From Pseudofabraea citricarpa (Eukaryota; Ascomycota; Leotiomycetes; Helotiales; Dermateaceae): a stretch of DNA of 64,000 nucleotides. The DNA lies in assembly GCA_029641185.1 (NCBI GenBank), contig JAPWGK010000008.1, positions 372,001 to 436,000 of the forward strand, read 5' to 3'. Of this stretch, positions 48,093 through 57,574 are shown one piece after another (the stretch's first letter is position 1; every line of letters starts with the position of its first letter). Under the pieces are notes generated by a model. The model did no database searches and was not told the origin of the DNA. It saw nothing but the letters and a program-made list of their open reading frames with translations. The translations under genes and the position numbers were made by a program.

Positions 48093-48220
48093 AGCCCGAG
48101 GCGGGGCTCGAACCCGCGACCTTGAGGTGATCTTAGTGACCGAAACAACCCAGACCTGTTAAGAAAGGAATTGAATCTTTTCTTAAGAGCCACACGCTCT
48201 ACCGATTGAGCTACCCGGGC
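48093..48220 (-). tRNA. tRNA-Lys(CTT) with 55-nt intron
   Basis: Exon 1 is 48220..48184 and exon 2 is 48128..48093; the intron (48129-48183) sits one base after the anticodon, the usual eukaryotic place. The acceptor stem GCCCGGG/CTCGGGC has one G-T pair, the D arm is GCTC-AATCGGTA-GAGC, the T arm is GCGGG-TTCGAGC-CCCGC and the anticodon loop is CTCTTAA. The anticodon stem TGTGG/CCTCA has one T-T mismatch (29:41). Discriminator base 73 is T. The internal A and B boxes look intact. Confidence 0.88.
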
Positions 48221-49177
48221 GAGTTGTGTTGTTTGTTTGTTGGAGTATAATTAACATAAGTCGGTATATGTAGGGAAGAGTCACCGGGTAAAATTCTGCA
48301 CGAGAATTTTTTTTTTTTTAAGTATGGTTGGTTGGGCCACTAGTGAACCGGAGAACGGCACCACGCATAACTAAACAACGAACTAATCAACCAACAATTG
48401 GAATAATCATGAATAGAAAATGGATCTGGTTTCTTGAGCATCATAAAGCCAGAGAAGAGAATTTCGATGTGGTCTGTTCAACATTTCAGAAATTGCGACA
48501 AGGCCTGGAGTACATTGAACCACACTCGATATGCTATGAAATGCATCTAATATGCATTGTACTTAGATACACATTCCAGTACAAGTGTTCTGGAAGCAAG
48601 TCAAGCTTTTGGCAGTATTAGCAGGTACAACTTGCTGGAAAAGAAGGACCTACACTGGTATGCCATCTATTTTACAGCAAAATCGAAGCCAAAAGGTATA
48701 GCAGACAGTTCGATGTATCTAGAAGTCTCCTTTGAAAGCCTTTCAGAATCGAACTTCAGTAGGATACTCACTCACTCGAGTGGCTCAACTTCACTTATTC
48801 TGTCAACTTAGTGGTTGCAACCTCCTTCGTCTCTTACAACGTCCGAAGTAGGAAATGCGGTACGTTTTCGCTGCTATAATCATTCCACCAACTTAGTGGT
48901 TGACTCGGATCCAGGTCTAGATAGCAATAATAGCAAAACGATAAAATCAACACACCCAATAGCTAGACACTACTCGAAGAAAATGCATCATGTTTTCGCT
49001 ACAACTACTCCCAAATGTTAGCTTCATCAAGAACAAGGAACCCATGTTACCTAGATATCTACTGCAGCAGGATACATCATACAGTAATCTGACTTACCAG
49101 GCACACCTAAACAATCCCAAGTACAGTTACAACCTCTCATCACCATGCATCACTATTCACAAATTATGGCATCACAG
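48221..49177. other. Gene-free spacer
   Basis: About 1 kb. Contains a 14-bp direct repeat CAACTTAGTGGTTG at about 48806 and 48891. Several short open frames are not protein-like. No gene is called. Confidence 0.45.
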
Positions 49178-49897
49178 CTACGCAACCCCCAACGCTTCAG
49201 CCAACTTCCCTTTATCCCTAAAAATCGTCACAACCGGCCTCTTCCAATCAGGGTACTCCTGCGCCAAGACATCCAGATCGGCATCGACACCCTCCTCAAT
49301 CTCTCGCAGATGGCTCGAGATCTCAGCACTACTACTCATAAGCAGCAAGCCGGCACTCCAATCCCGCATATCAAGCGAGCCAGCCATGAATGGGACATAG
49401 AGTTGCTCGAGCGCCTTGAACTCCAGCATGTGCTTGAGCAGGTTCGCCTGCCGCGCCTTGTGCCAGTTGTAGTAGGGAATGGCCAGGAACCGTACGTTGG
49501 CTGTAATGTTGGGTCGCAGTTCGGCCGCGAGCGTCGCGAGTGACGACACGAGGAGCCGCCGTCGTATCTCGGGAGGGTCTTGCAGGAAGATGATGTCGCG
49601 ATCCGGGTTGACCAGCGTTCTCCTACACTCGCTCAGGGACGTGTAGTCGGCGACGTTCTTGGCCCGGAGAACTAACGCGTCCTCTGTGCTTGTTGCGAGG
49701 CTCGTGTCAAAGTACTTAAATCCAATTGCGCGTGAATCGTGGCAGATGTGGAAGAGGGCGGGGAAGCAGTGGGGCGCGGCCCAGATTATGGGAGTAGACT
49801 GATAAGTGAAGACATCGACGATTCTTCCTTCGGGAATAAGATAACTCAGGATCTTGAGACGTATCTCAGTGGGAAGTAACGCGAAGTTATGAGACAT
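49178..49897 (-). CDS. 2EXR-domain / F-box-like protein
   Basis: A single-exon protein of 239 aa. It begins MSHNFALLPTEIRLKILSYLIP, an F-box-like or 2EXR start common in Pezizomycotina, and continues with AALFHICHDSRAIGFKYF-like sequence (PALFHICHDSRAIGFKYF) typical of the 2EXR family. The function of these numerous fungal proteins is not known. There is no signal peptide or membrane segment. Confidence 0.78.
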   Translation of the reverse strand: MSHNFALLPTEIRLKILSYLIPEGRIVDVFTYQSTPIIWAAPHCFPALFHICHDSRAIGFKYFDTSLATSTEDALVLRAKNVADYTSLSECRRTLVNPDRDIIFLQDPPEIRRRLLVSSLATLAAELRPNITANVRFLAIPYYNWHKARQANLLKHMLEFKALEQLYVPFMAGSLDMRDWSAGLLLMSSSAEISSHLREIEEGVDADLDVLAQEYPDWKRPVVTIFRDKGKLAEALGVA

Positions 49898-50059
49898 TGA
49901 TGGGCTCCTGGTGTCGAGCGTCGAGATACACAAGAGGGGGGGATTGAGGGGTACAAAGGTGGAGCTATAAGTTGCGACACATGAAGCTCACTCGTAACAC
50001 GTGATTCTGCATATACAGGCAACAGAGGGAAACACTTTTACATTGCACATATCTAGTCA

Positions 50060-52760
50060 TTATATCTTGTTGTCGTCCATGTACTTCAGTCTAATGCTGA
50101 CCGCTCTTCTGTGAGCCTCTAGTTCTTCTACCTTTGCCAATTGCATGACAGCACCACCTACATTTCTCAGGCCCTGAGCAGTGAGATTTGAACTTGTGAT
50201 GTGCTTAACATACGATGCCAAGTTGACACCCGAGTATTGCTTAGCATATCCATATGTTGCTATGTCAACAATTAGCAATCAGTATAATGCGAGAGTTGTG
50301 GGTACATACGCAATGAGTGGTTGACACCAGCAGAATAATCACCAACACTCTCGGGTGTCCATTCTCCGATGAAAACACTTCCAGCATTCTCAACAAGGTC
50401 CACAACACTTGCTGCGTCCTTGATCTGAAGGATAAGATGCTCTGGAGCATAGTCATTGCTCAGTCGCATAGCCTCTGCAATATCCTTGACTACAAGAGTC
50501 ACAGAGTGCTCAATGGCACCTCTGACAATATCAACTCGTGGAAGAGCCATGGCTTGAGCGTGCAACTCATCCTCAATAGCCTGCAATTCTTTCTCTGAAA
50601 GATCAATGGCAATCAAGACAACTTGACTGTCAGGGCCATGCTCTGCCTGGGATAACAAATCCGATGCAACAAATGCTGGGTTCGCATCTTTGTCGGCAAT
50701 GACAAGGACTTCAGATGGACCTGCCGGCATGTCGATACTCACACCGGCATTGGTATCGTTGCTGACAAACATCTTGGCAGCAGTAACAAATTGGTTACCT
50801 GGGCCAAGTATCTTATCGACCTTAGTCACACTTTCAGTTCCGTAGGCCATGGCAGCAACGGCTTGCGCTCCTCCAGCGAGAACAATACTTTCCGCACCAA
50901 CCTTATGTGCGATGTAGACAATCTCGGGGGTGATGCTACCATCCGCTCGAGGTGGTGATGCAATGACAATCTTCTTGCAACCAGCGACCATTGCAGGCAC
51001 ACCCAACATAAGTGCAGTACTAGGTAGAACAGCTGTTCCTCCTGGAACGTACAAACCAACACGTTCAATTGGTCGAGCGAATCTGCTGCAAATGATACCA
51101 GGCATTGTCTCCACTTGTAGCGGCTTATCGTCCTTCTGGGCTGCGTGGAACTTACGGATATTTTCGTATGAGACATCAATGGCCTTGATAGTCTCAGCAG
51201 AGAGATTCATCAATTCTTGCGGGAAAGGTGCTCTCAAAACTGGCGATGTAAGCGATGTCGCTTTCTCAAATTTGTGAGTGTAGCCGAGCAAAGCTTTATC
51301 TCCTCCTGTGCGTACTTCTTTGATGATCGGGTTAACGATACCCATGATCATATCTGTCGACTTCTGAGAAGGTCTCTGGAGTGCTGCTTCGATCTCACCC
51401 TCAGCAGCTGACGCAGCATAGAATCTTCTCATCTTAATACGATCATCTTTCAGCCCAGCTTTATCATCTGCAGCTTTTGGAACAGCTGCTGCCTCTTTCA
51501 CGGCTTCTGGCTTCGAGGCACCATTGGCGATGCCCTCCTTCTCAGCCCACTTCCCCTTTGCGTCGCCTTGTCTTCTCTTGACCTTGATGCTCTTAGCATC
51601 AAGATTTCGCTCGATATCTGCCAGGCTTACACCAGCGCTGACGGCCCTTGTCAGAGCGAAATAGATAACATCTGCTGCCTCAAAGGCGACCTCGTCCTTC
51701 GTCTTTGCGTCGCATAGTTCTTCGGCCTCTTCCATTATCTTAGCCCGTAGCAACTTCTCATCTGAGAACAAGCGCGCAGTGTATGAACCCTCTGGCGCCG
51801 AAGCCTTTCTTGAAATCAAAGTCTTTTCGAGTTTCGAGATTCCACGAAGCTCTCCGAAGCATGTAGATTGGGGAAGGTGACAGAAACCTGAAAGAGTCAG
51901 TATTTGTACTTGGATATTTGATCTCGTTGCTTACCACGGCCTTGTTGCTTGACGGTAAATTTAAGGCAATCCTGGTCACAGTCTAGAGACACTCGTACGA
52001 GTTCTTGAGTGTCGCCAGAGGTTGCACCTTTGTACCACAATCCACGCTTCCGACTTTGATAAACACCAGTACCTGTCTTCAGAGACTCTGCCAAACTTTC
52101 CTTGCTGCTATAGACCAGCCCCAAAGAAATCCCTCGCTCGTCTGTAACCACAGTAGGCACTAACTTGTCGGGGCGATCCGAGCTCCATGAAGAGGCAATT
52201 ATTTCGGGTATAGAGAACATGCCATTTCCTGAGTTATCGACAGTCAGTTGCGAAGCTGGAATAATCGGAACAACGGCAAAATTGTAGGCCTCGAGGTGGG
52301 ATTTAAGATCATTTTCGGACGGAAGGAGGAAGATTGGTGAGGCCTTCTCAGCTGTTAATTTCTCAAGAACCGACTTGATCTCGGAATGATCTTTGGGAAC
52401 ATAAAGCAGGCCATTCGAGTAATTGCTGGCTTCGGCTGCGGAGTAGATGGGCAAGACACGATCTCCATAAACCTTGAGTGACTCAAGCTGGGATTGTTTA
52501 GCAAAGACCTTGCGCGCGCCTGCGTCTAGTACGGTAATGACATCCTCTGTCGACCCAATAGCCGTGACATCAATAAACGTCTCAATTGAAACATGTTTCT
52601 GCAGAAATGCGAGAAGGCTATCAAGCGTTTCGGTGGTTGCAGTGAAGTAAACACAGCCAAGATACGACAATTGCTCCCGGCTAAGACCAGTGGTGCCCTT
52701 GAAAGGCCCACTGCTGAGGTCGACACTTGGAACAAATGGGAGTGGTACTATAGTATCCAT
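50060..52760 (-). CDS. HIS4: Trifunctional histidine biosynthesis protein HIS4
   Basis: Carries steps 2, 3 and 10 of histidine synthesis in one chain: phosphoribosyl-ATP diphosphatase, phosphoribosyl-AMP cyclohydrolase and histidinol dehydrogenase. Exons 52760..51935, 51887..50310 and 50259..50060 give 867 aa. The cyclohydrolase block SRKRGLWYKGATSGDTQELV with DCDQD and GRGFCH spans intron 1. The diphosphatase follows (GSYTARLFSDEKLLRAK, EEAEEL). The dehydrogenase carries GLYVPGGTAVLPSTALMLG, GPGNQFVTAAK, DMPAGPSEVLVIAD, AEHGPDSQV, NDYAPEHL and GDYSAGVNHSLPTYGYA. All catalytic domains look complete. It is divergent from TAF9. Confidence 0.97.
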
Positions 52761-53212
52761 GGTGAAAAATGTGGTTTTGCAGAAGCAGAGTGGAATGACG
52801 AGAATGACTCCATCGACACAAAGATTTTTGGCGCCGATGGCGGGGTTCCTGGTTACATCAGTGTTCGGCCAAATGTGATTGGGCAGCGAATTTAAGCTTA
52901 ATTGACACGAACATCACGGCTCCTTCGCGCCTGCATCTGCAGCTTCATCGCGACACCACGTCCTTTGCGCCGGCACTTGTACCATTCGCGTAGTTGAAGC
53001 TATTTCGAAAGGAGGTGGTTCACGCTTCTTCAATTCATCAACTGCAGTCAATACTCATATGGAGAACTGCATGAGATCTCTCAACAACCACTAAACATCA
53101 TCTGCTTGTGCTGCAGCCTTTGGTTCTCAGTCGCGGCGCCCTTAGTAGTATAATCCAGACTCTGCTCGATACGCAGAGCACCTTACAGTTCTAGACTCCG
53201 TTCTCTCTCATA
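52761..53212. promoter_or_regulatory. Divergent promoter, HIS4 / TAF9
   Basis: 452 bp shared by HIS4 (-) and TAF9 (+). A TGACTC motif at 52805-52810 matches the core of the Gcn4/CpcA general-control site expected at histidine genes, but at about 45 nt from the HIS4 ATG it may lie within the leader. Confidence 0.4.
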
Positions 53213-53968
53213 ATGGCCGAAGTCAACGGTGACGCAGCTCCTCAGACCAATGGACGGATGTCTGCTTCTCCTCCGACACAACCCACAGCTACTGCTCCGG
53301 CTACACAACCTACAGCAACACCAGTAGCTGCTGCGGCGCCATCCATTCCAGCAACCTCCTTACAAGACAACGGGCTTTCGAAACGACCGCGCGATGCCCG
53401 CTTGATCCACATGCTCCTCTCCTCCCTCGGCGTTCAAGCATACCAAGAACGAGTCCCCCTACAGCTCCTCGATTTCGCATACCGACATTCCTCGTCCATC
53501 CTTTCAGACGCACTTCATCTTTCATCTGATGCATACGTCTCACAACAGACACGGGCACGAGATGCGCCGCCTGGTGGAGGATTCAAGGATGCAGATGGCC
53601 AAGTCAGTGCGACTGCTGTGCAGCTTGCGATCCAGAGCCGGCTGCAGTATCAATTCAGTGGAAGTAATGGCGGTGGTTTGAACAAGAGTTTTCTGTTAGA
53701 GACGGCCCAGAACAGGAACAAAGTCAGCCTGCCGAGGGTTTTGCAAAATGAATGGGGTGTGAGACTACCAAACGAAAGGTTCGTCTTGACTGGTGTTCCA
53801 TGGGGATTGAAGGAGCAATGGGACATGGACGACGATGATGAGCCTGGTGATGCCATGGAAGGTATTGAGGCCACGGAAGAGGAAGGTGTTGAAGCAGAGG
53901 ATGGTGGTAGAATGGAAGATCTCTTCGGTGGTGGGGATGCTGATGAAGACATGGAGAAGGAAGACTAA
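53213..53968 (+). CDS. TAF9: TAF9 (TFIID/SAGA histone-fold subunit)
   Basis: Shared subunit of TFIID and SAGA that pairs with TAF6. A single-exon protein of 251 aa. The histone fold spans about residues 57-130 (RPRDARLIHMLLSSLGVQAY, VPLQLLDFAYRHSSSILSDAL). The conserved C-terminal TAF9 region includes QLAIQSRLQYQF and NEWGVRLPNERFVLTGVPW. The N-terminus is Ala/Thr/Pro-rich and the tail is highly acidic. Two TFIID subunits (TAF1 and TAF9) fall in this window by chance or weak linkage. Confidence 0.93.
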   Translation: MAEVNGDAAPQTNGRMSASPPTQPTATAPATQPTATPVAAAAPSIPATSLQDNGLSKRPRDARLIHMLLSSLGVQAYQERVPLQLLDFAYRHSSSILSDALHLSSDAYVSQQTRARDAPPGGGFKDADGQVSATAVQLAIQSRLQYQFSGSNGGGLNKSFLLETAQNRNKVSLPRVLQNEWGVRLPNERFVLTGVPWGLKEQWDMDDDDEPGDAMEGIEATEEEGVEAEDGGRMEDLFGGGDADEDMEKED

Positions 53969-55177
53969 GAGGAGAGAATGTATAGTACATGGCGTTTGGG
54001 ATTCATAGGGCCAGGAGTGCTCTGGAGGTGAAAACGTCTGGCGTGCATCAATCGGGCGCAAACATTTCTGTTTAGTTAAAAGGATACACTCCAACACAAT
54101 GACATAACGGGTCTTCTTTCAACGAAGCACATGCTATATTGATGAAATTTCGGATCAAACCCGAGTCTATTATCATCATCAGTATCTAGCAGGACAGCTC
54201 CATTTGATATCCACGCAGCCCAAGTCCTCTCATTTGTAAGCATCGTGCGCAAGGTCAATGGGTACCCAGATGTGTGGATATTCCGTTCTGAGGAAGTTAG
54301 CTAGCTGCCTTTCCTCTAAAATACAGTTGAAGGACCTACCCGAATTTGTTGCCCTGGTTGTTTGATGAAGTTTAACTAGCCGCTGCCCATTAATATATCG
54401 ATAAATGCCTGTAACAGCACCTACAGGGTGCTATTAGGGTGTTATGGTCGGTGGTATAATTACAAGGGCCTTGTATAGCTTCGCGGATCTGAATGTAGGT
54501 GCGACCTTGTAAAGATCTACTTCTTCGTGATAGATCCACTTGTATAATATTTTATAAAAATTGAAGCTGTTTGAAAAGCTAGTTATATTCAATTGATCGA
54601 ACTTAGCTCCTTTTTATATGCAATTAATTGTACGGTAGTGTGATTATATGGTTTTATACATAAAAGTTAGGTACTAGGATATCTTAGCTGGGAGCTATGA
54701 GCTTGCGTTGGCTATCGGGGCGCTTGTGGTAGTCACCCATCGTAACTACAACGGCGATATTGTGAGAGCTGTCTTGTGTTGGTTGGCAAAGTACTTCAGG
54801 CGTTCTGAAGGACTTTGTAGAGTTGAGGTGATTGTGGGAGCCTGTAGATTGGAGGATTATAAGAGTTTGTAGAAGGAAGGGAGGACGAGAGGCGAATAGC
54901 TGAGATTGAGCGCGTTGCGCATTGTCTATAGCTAGAGAAATTACGCGAATGAAATCAGAGCTAGATTATAGTTACAGTTATCTAACTATAGTTTAGGTTC
55001 CTAGACTCTTATCTCAAAATCCACAAGATAATATCATACGCGCTCTAATATAAAATGAAAAATACATATGTAGATATATAAAAGATCGCGCTTCGCGACG
55101 TGCGTCTAATCAGCTTAACAGCTTATATGCCTTCTTAAACAAAATCTCCTAACGAACAGAGAAAACTTGGTTTCTCA

Positions 55178-55320
55178 GCGCCATAGTGTAACGGGCTTTA
55201 TTCTACGCCGGAAAGTCAGATCCAGCGATCTAGACAGCCTGAATCAGGTCTCGCTCTGGTTTCCACCACGAGTGTCTCACTTCTAAGGAACTGAGCACGC
55301 GGGAGAGTATACGCGATCGC
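55178..55320. repeat. Degenerate repeat copy A
   Basis: Shares GTGTAA-GGGC-ATTCTAC and TGAGCA-GCG-GAGAGT-ACGC blocks with 55599-55713; most differences are transitions. Likely a relic of a dispersed element. Confidence 0.5.
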
Positions 55321-55598
55321 TTATACTCTTGGCCTCGATTCCTCCTTGTGATTTGGACACGAACTTTATGCAGAGTGGCACAAGGAGCGAGGAGAGGAAT
55401 GATAGCTTGTACATTGCAAACAACGTATATCAACAGCTATACTACTGTTAATCGACTTTTTTTTTGCCCCTCTCGTGCTTAGCCATGCAGCCTCGCTTAA
55501 TTCTAATATTCACTTAACCGCTTAGACACGCGCTCGGGTTTAGATATGTTTACTTTGCCCAAATGCGCCAACAAACAAAGCAAACTCGTTCAATTAAA

Positions 55599-55713
55599 GC
55601 CAACGGTGTAATGGGCACGATATTCTACACCAAGGTCCTCAAGGTAAAGGTTTTCCGTCTTGAGTACCCTACCGAATGCTCACCTGAGCATGCGAGAGAG
55701 TGCACGCAACCCC
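55599..55713. repeat. Degenerate repeat copy B
   Basis: Partner of copy A in the same orientation, about 420 bp downstream. The middle is about 25 bp shorter than in copy A. Confidence 0.5.
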
Positions 55714-55974
55714 CCGTTCGAGTTTGCCGCCTCTACTCTCGGCCCTTCAGCCTCTGAGCCTGACCTAGTCTACTAGATGCTACTTGAATGAGGGAAATAC
55801 CTCGGCACTAGAGGCTAGGAGGGTTTAGTATGCTGCAGGGGAATAACAGCTTCTATCTTATGTATAAGATACTCTTTCAAAGCTGCTACCAGGTTTTAAC
55901 TCTTGTAAACAAGAGTCTCAAATAAATAAACCTTAATATATTCTCTTTTTTTTTTACTTATTTTCTTTTCTTTT

Positions 55975-55988
55975 CCCCCCCCCCCCCC
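55975..55988. repeat. Poly-C run (14)
   Basis: Homopolymer of C within TTTTC-rich DNA in the AT-rich island. Confidence 0.9.
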
Positions 55989-56384
55989 TTATATTAATAT
56001 TACTTTTTATTAAAACTTTTTTATTATTTAAAAAAGCTTTATTAAAAGAGCTAATTAGAAGAATATATATATATTCTTATATAATATAACTTTTATTTAA
56101 ATAATAATAATAATAATGATATTATCTTTCTTCTCGGTTAGCGAGTATTCACCTTAAGATTCGCTAATACTTCCTTTTTTACACGCGTGAATATATGACT
56201 TCTAGGTTATTAACAAGACATTCACTTATACGTTACGCGTGCTCAATAGAACGCTAGCGCGCCCAGGCAACTGATAAATAGCCTGGCCTTCGATCTTGAT
56301 CTCTTTCCAAACACTCAACTTCTTTTCTCTCCAATCACCACCTCATAACCACGAGATCTCAAAAGTTCAACCTCGCGCCATACG

Positions 56385-57574
56385 ATGGAGAACTACATTC
56401 AGCAGACGCACCAAAACCTCAAGGAGCAATGCGCAGCGCGCAACCTGTCCACGAAGGGGCTCGATGCTGAGATGATTAGTCGTCTTATCTTTGACGATAA
56501 ACAAAAGCGTGGCGAAGTGGACTTGAGCGATCCAGACGGGACCGATCCATCTTGTGCGCAGCGAATCGACCGCATTAGCAAGGAGTCAGATCTGCTTGTT
56601 GCTGAGTATAAGATGATCGGCGACGCCAAGATTAGGCAGTTGGAAGATGAGATCACAAGACAACGCGACAAGACGAGAGAAAAGATCTGGGATGTCTCAT
56701 TGTCCACCACATTTAAGATGAAGACTCTCATACAGGATACGGAAAACCAGTTGAAGAAGGACAATGTAAAGCTCAATACTCTGGTCGAACAAATCACCAA
56801 CAAAAACACAAAGCTCAATACTCTGGTCGAACAAGTCACCAACCAAAACACAAAGCTCAATTCTGTGGTCGAACAAGTCACCAACGAAAACACAAATCTC
56901 GATTTTGTGGTCCAACAAGTCACCGAAGACAACACAAAGCTCAATTCTGTGGTCCAGCAGCTCACCGAGGAAGTTGCCCGGCTTAATCTGAAAGTCAAGC
57001 AAGAGGTCGCTGACCAGAATGATGCCGAGAATGACGAGGTATGTGACATCGATTTTTCTAACGTCATTTATATTAGATGCATTATATCTATCAGCTACTT
57101 CCTCGAATTCAAGTGCTTCTGATTAGTTGAAATCTCAGCCACAGACTAACGTTCACCAAATAGACCACGACCGCCACCGGACCAAATAAGAGACAAGGTG
57201 ACCAGCTGGAGAATGCTGTTGCTAAAGTACCTCGGACTGCACGCATTGGAGATCGCGGCTGGGAGGAGGCAGATCATGTGGATGACACCCTCGTCATTGA
57301 AAGTGGCGATATAGCATCGGGTATTGCTAACCCATTCATCTTCGTCGTTATGTATGATGGACTATCAATATCAGACCCCAATGTTGAGATGATGGAGGTA
57401 TTTAAACTCAAGCTGAAGAGCTACAATATTCAGGGAGTTCGTGCGGATTCCTCCGGATATTACTGGATCTTCAAGAATAACACTGGATCAGGTAAGGCCA
57501 TTCGAAAATGTCTAGAGAAGTTCACTGGCAAGTTCTGCCGAGGTCTTTTGTATAATCTTACACCTTACCATTAA
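56385..57574 (+). CDS. SAP and coiled-coil repeat protein
   Basis: Two exons (56385..57038, 57164..57574) give 354 aa. The N-terminus (about 8-38, LKEQCAARNLSTKGLDAEMISRLIF-like) resembles a SAP DNA-binding motif. Residues about 60-215 form a coiled coil. It includes five consecutive 14-residue units (129-198) of the form KLNxxVxQxTxxNT, encoded by five 42-bp repeats at 56769-56978. The C-terminal 110 residues look globular (PFIFVVMYDGLSISDPNVEM, GVRADSSGYYWIFKNN) and I do not recognise them. The gene is intact although it lies in AT-rich, probably RIP-affected DNA. A chromatin or DNA-tethering role is inference. Confidence 0.72.
56769..56978 (+). repeat. Five 42-bp in-frame coding repeats
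   Basis: Units begin at 56769, 56811, 56853, 56895 and 56937. Units 1-2 are nearly identical; later units diverge (NTKLNSVV, NTNLDFVV). Each encodes two heptads of coiled coil. Confidence 0.9.

Larger units (their letters stand above)
53969..56384. other. AT-rich gene-poor region, probably RIP-affected
   Basis: 2.4 kb that becomes strongly AT- and TpA-rich from about 54350. It contains two diverged copies of a related sequence (55178-55320 and 55599-55713), a 14-base C run at 55975-55988 and a very AT-rich stretch at 55990-56130. Composition suggests repeat-induced point mutation of old repeats. No gene is called. Confidence 0.55.

Noticed and set aside
56769..56978. CRISPR-like array suggested by regular 42-bp repeats
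   Set aside because: Repeats are contiguous, in frame and encode coiled-coil heptads; there are no spacers and the genome is eukaryotic.
56399..57067. 222-aa open frame on the minus strand opposite the coiled-coil gene
   Set aside because: It is a mirror of the tandem repeats, rich in Ser/Cys/Thr/Val, with no domain; the plus-strand gene explains the openness.
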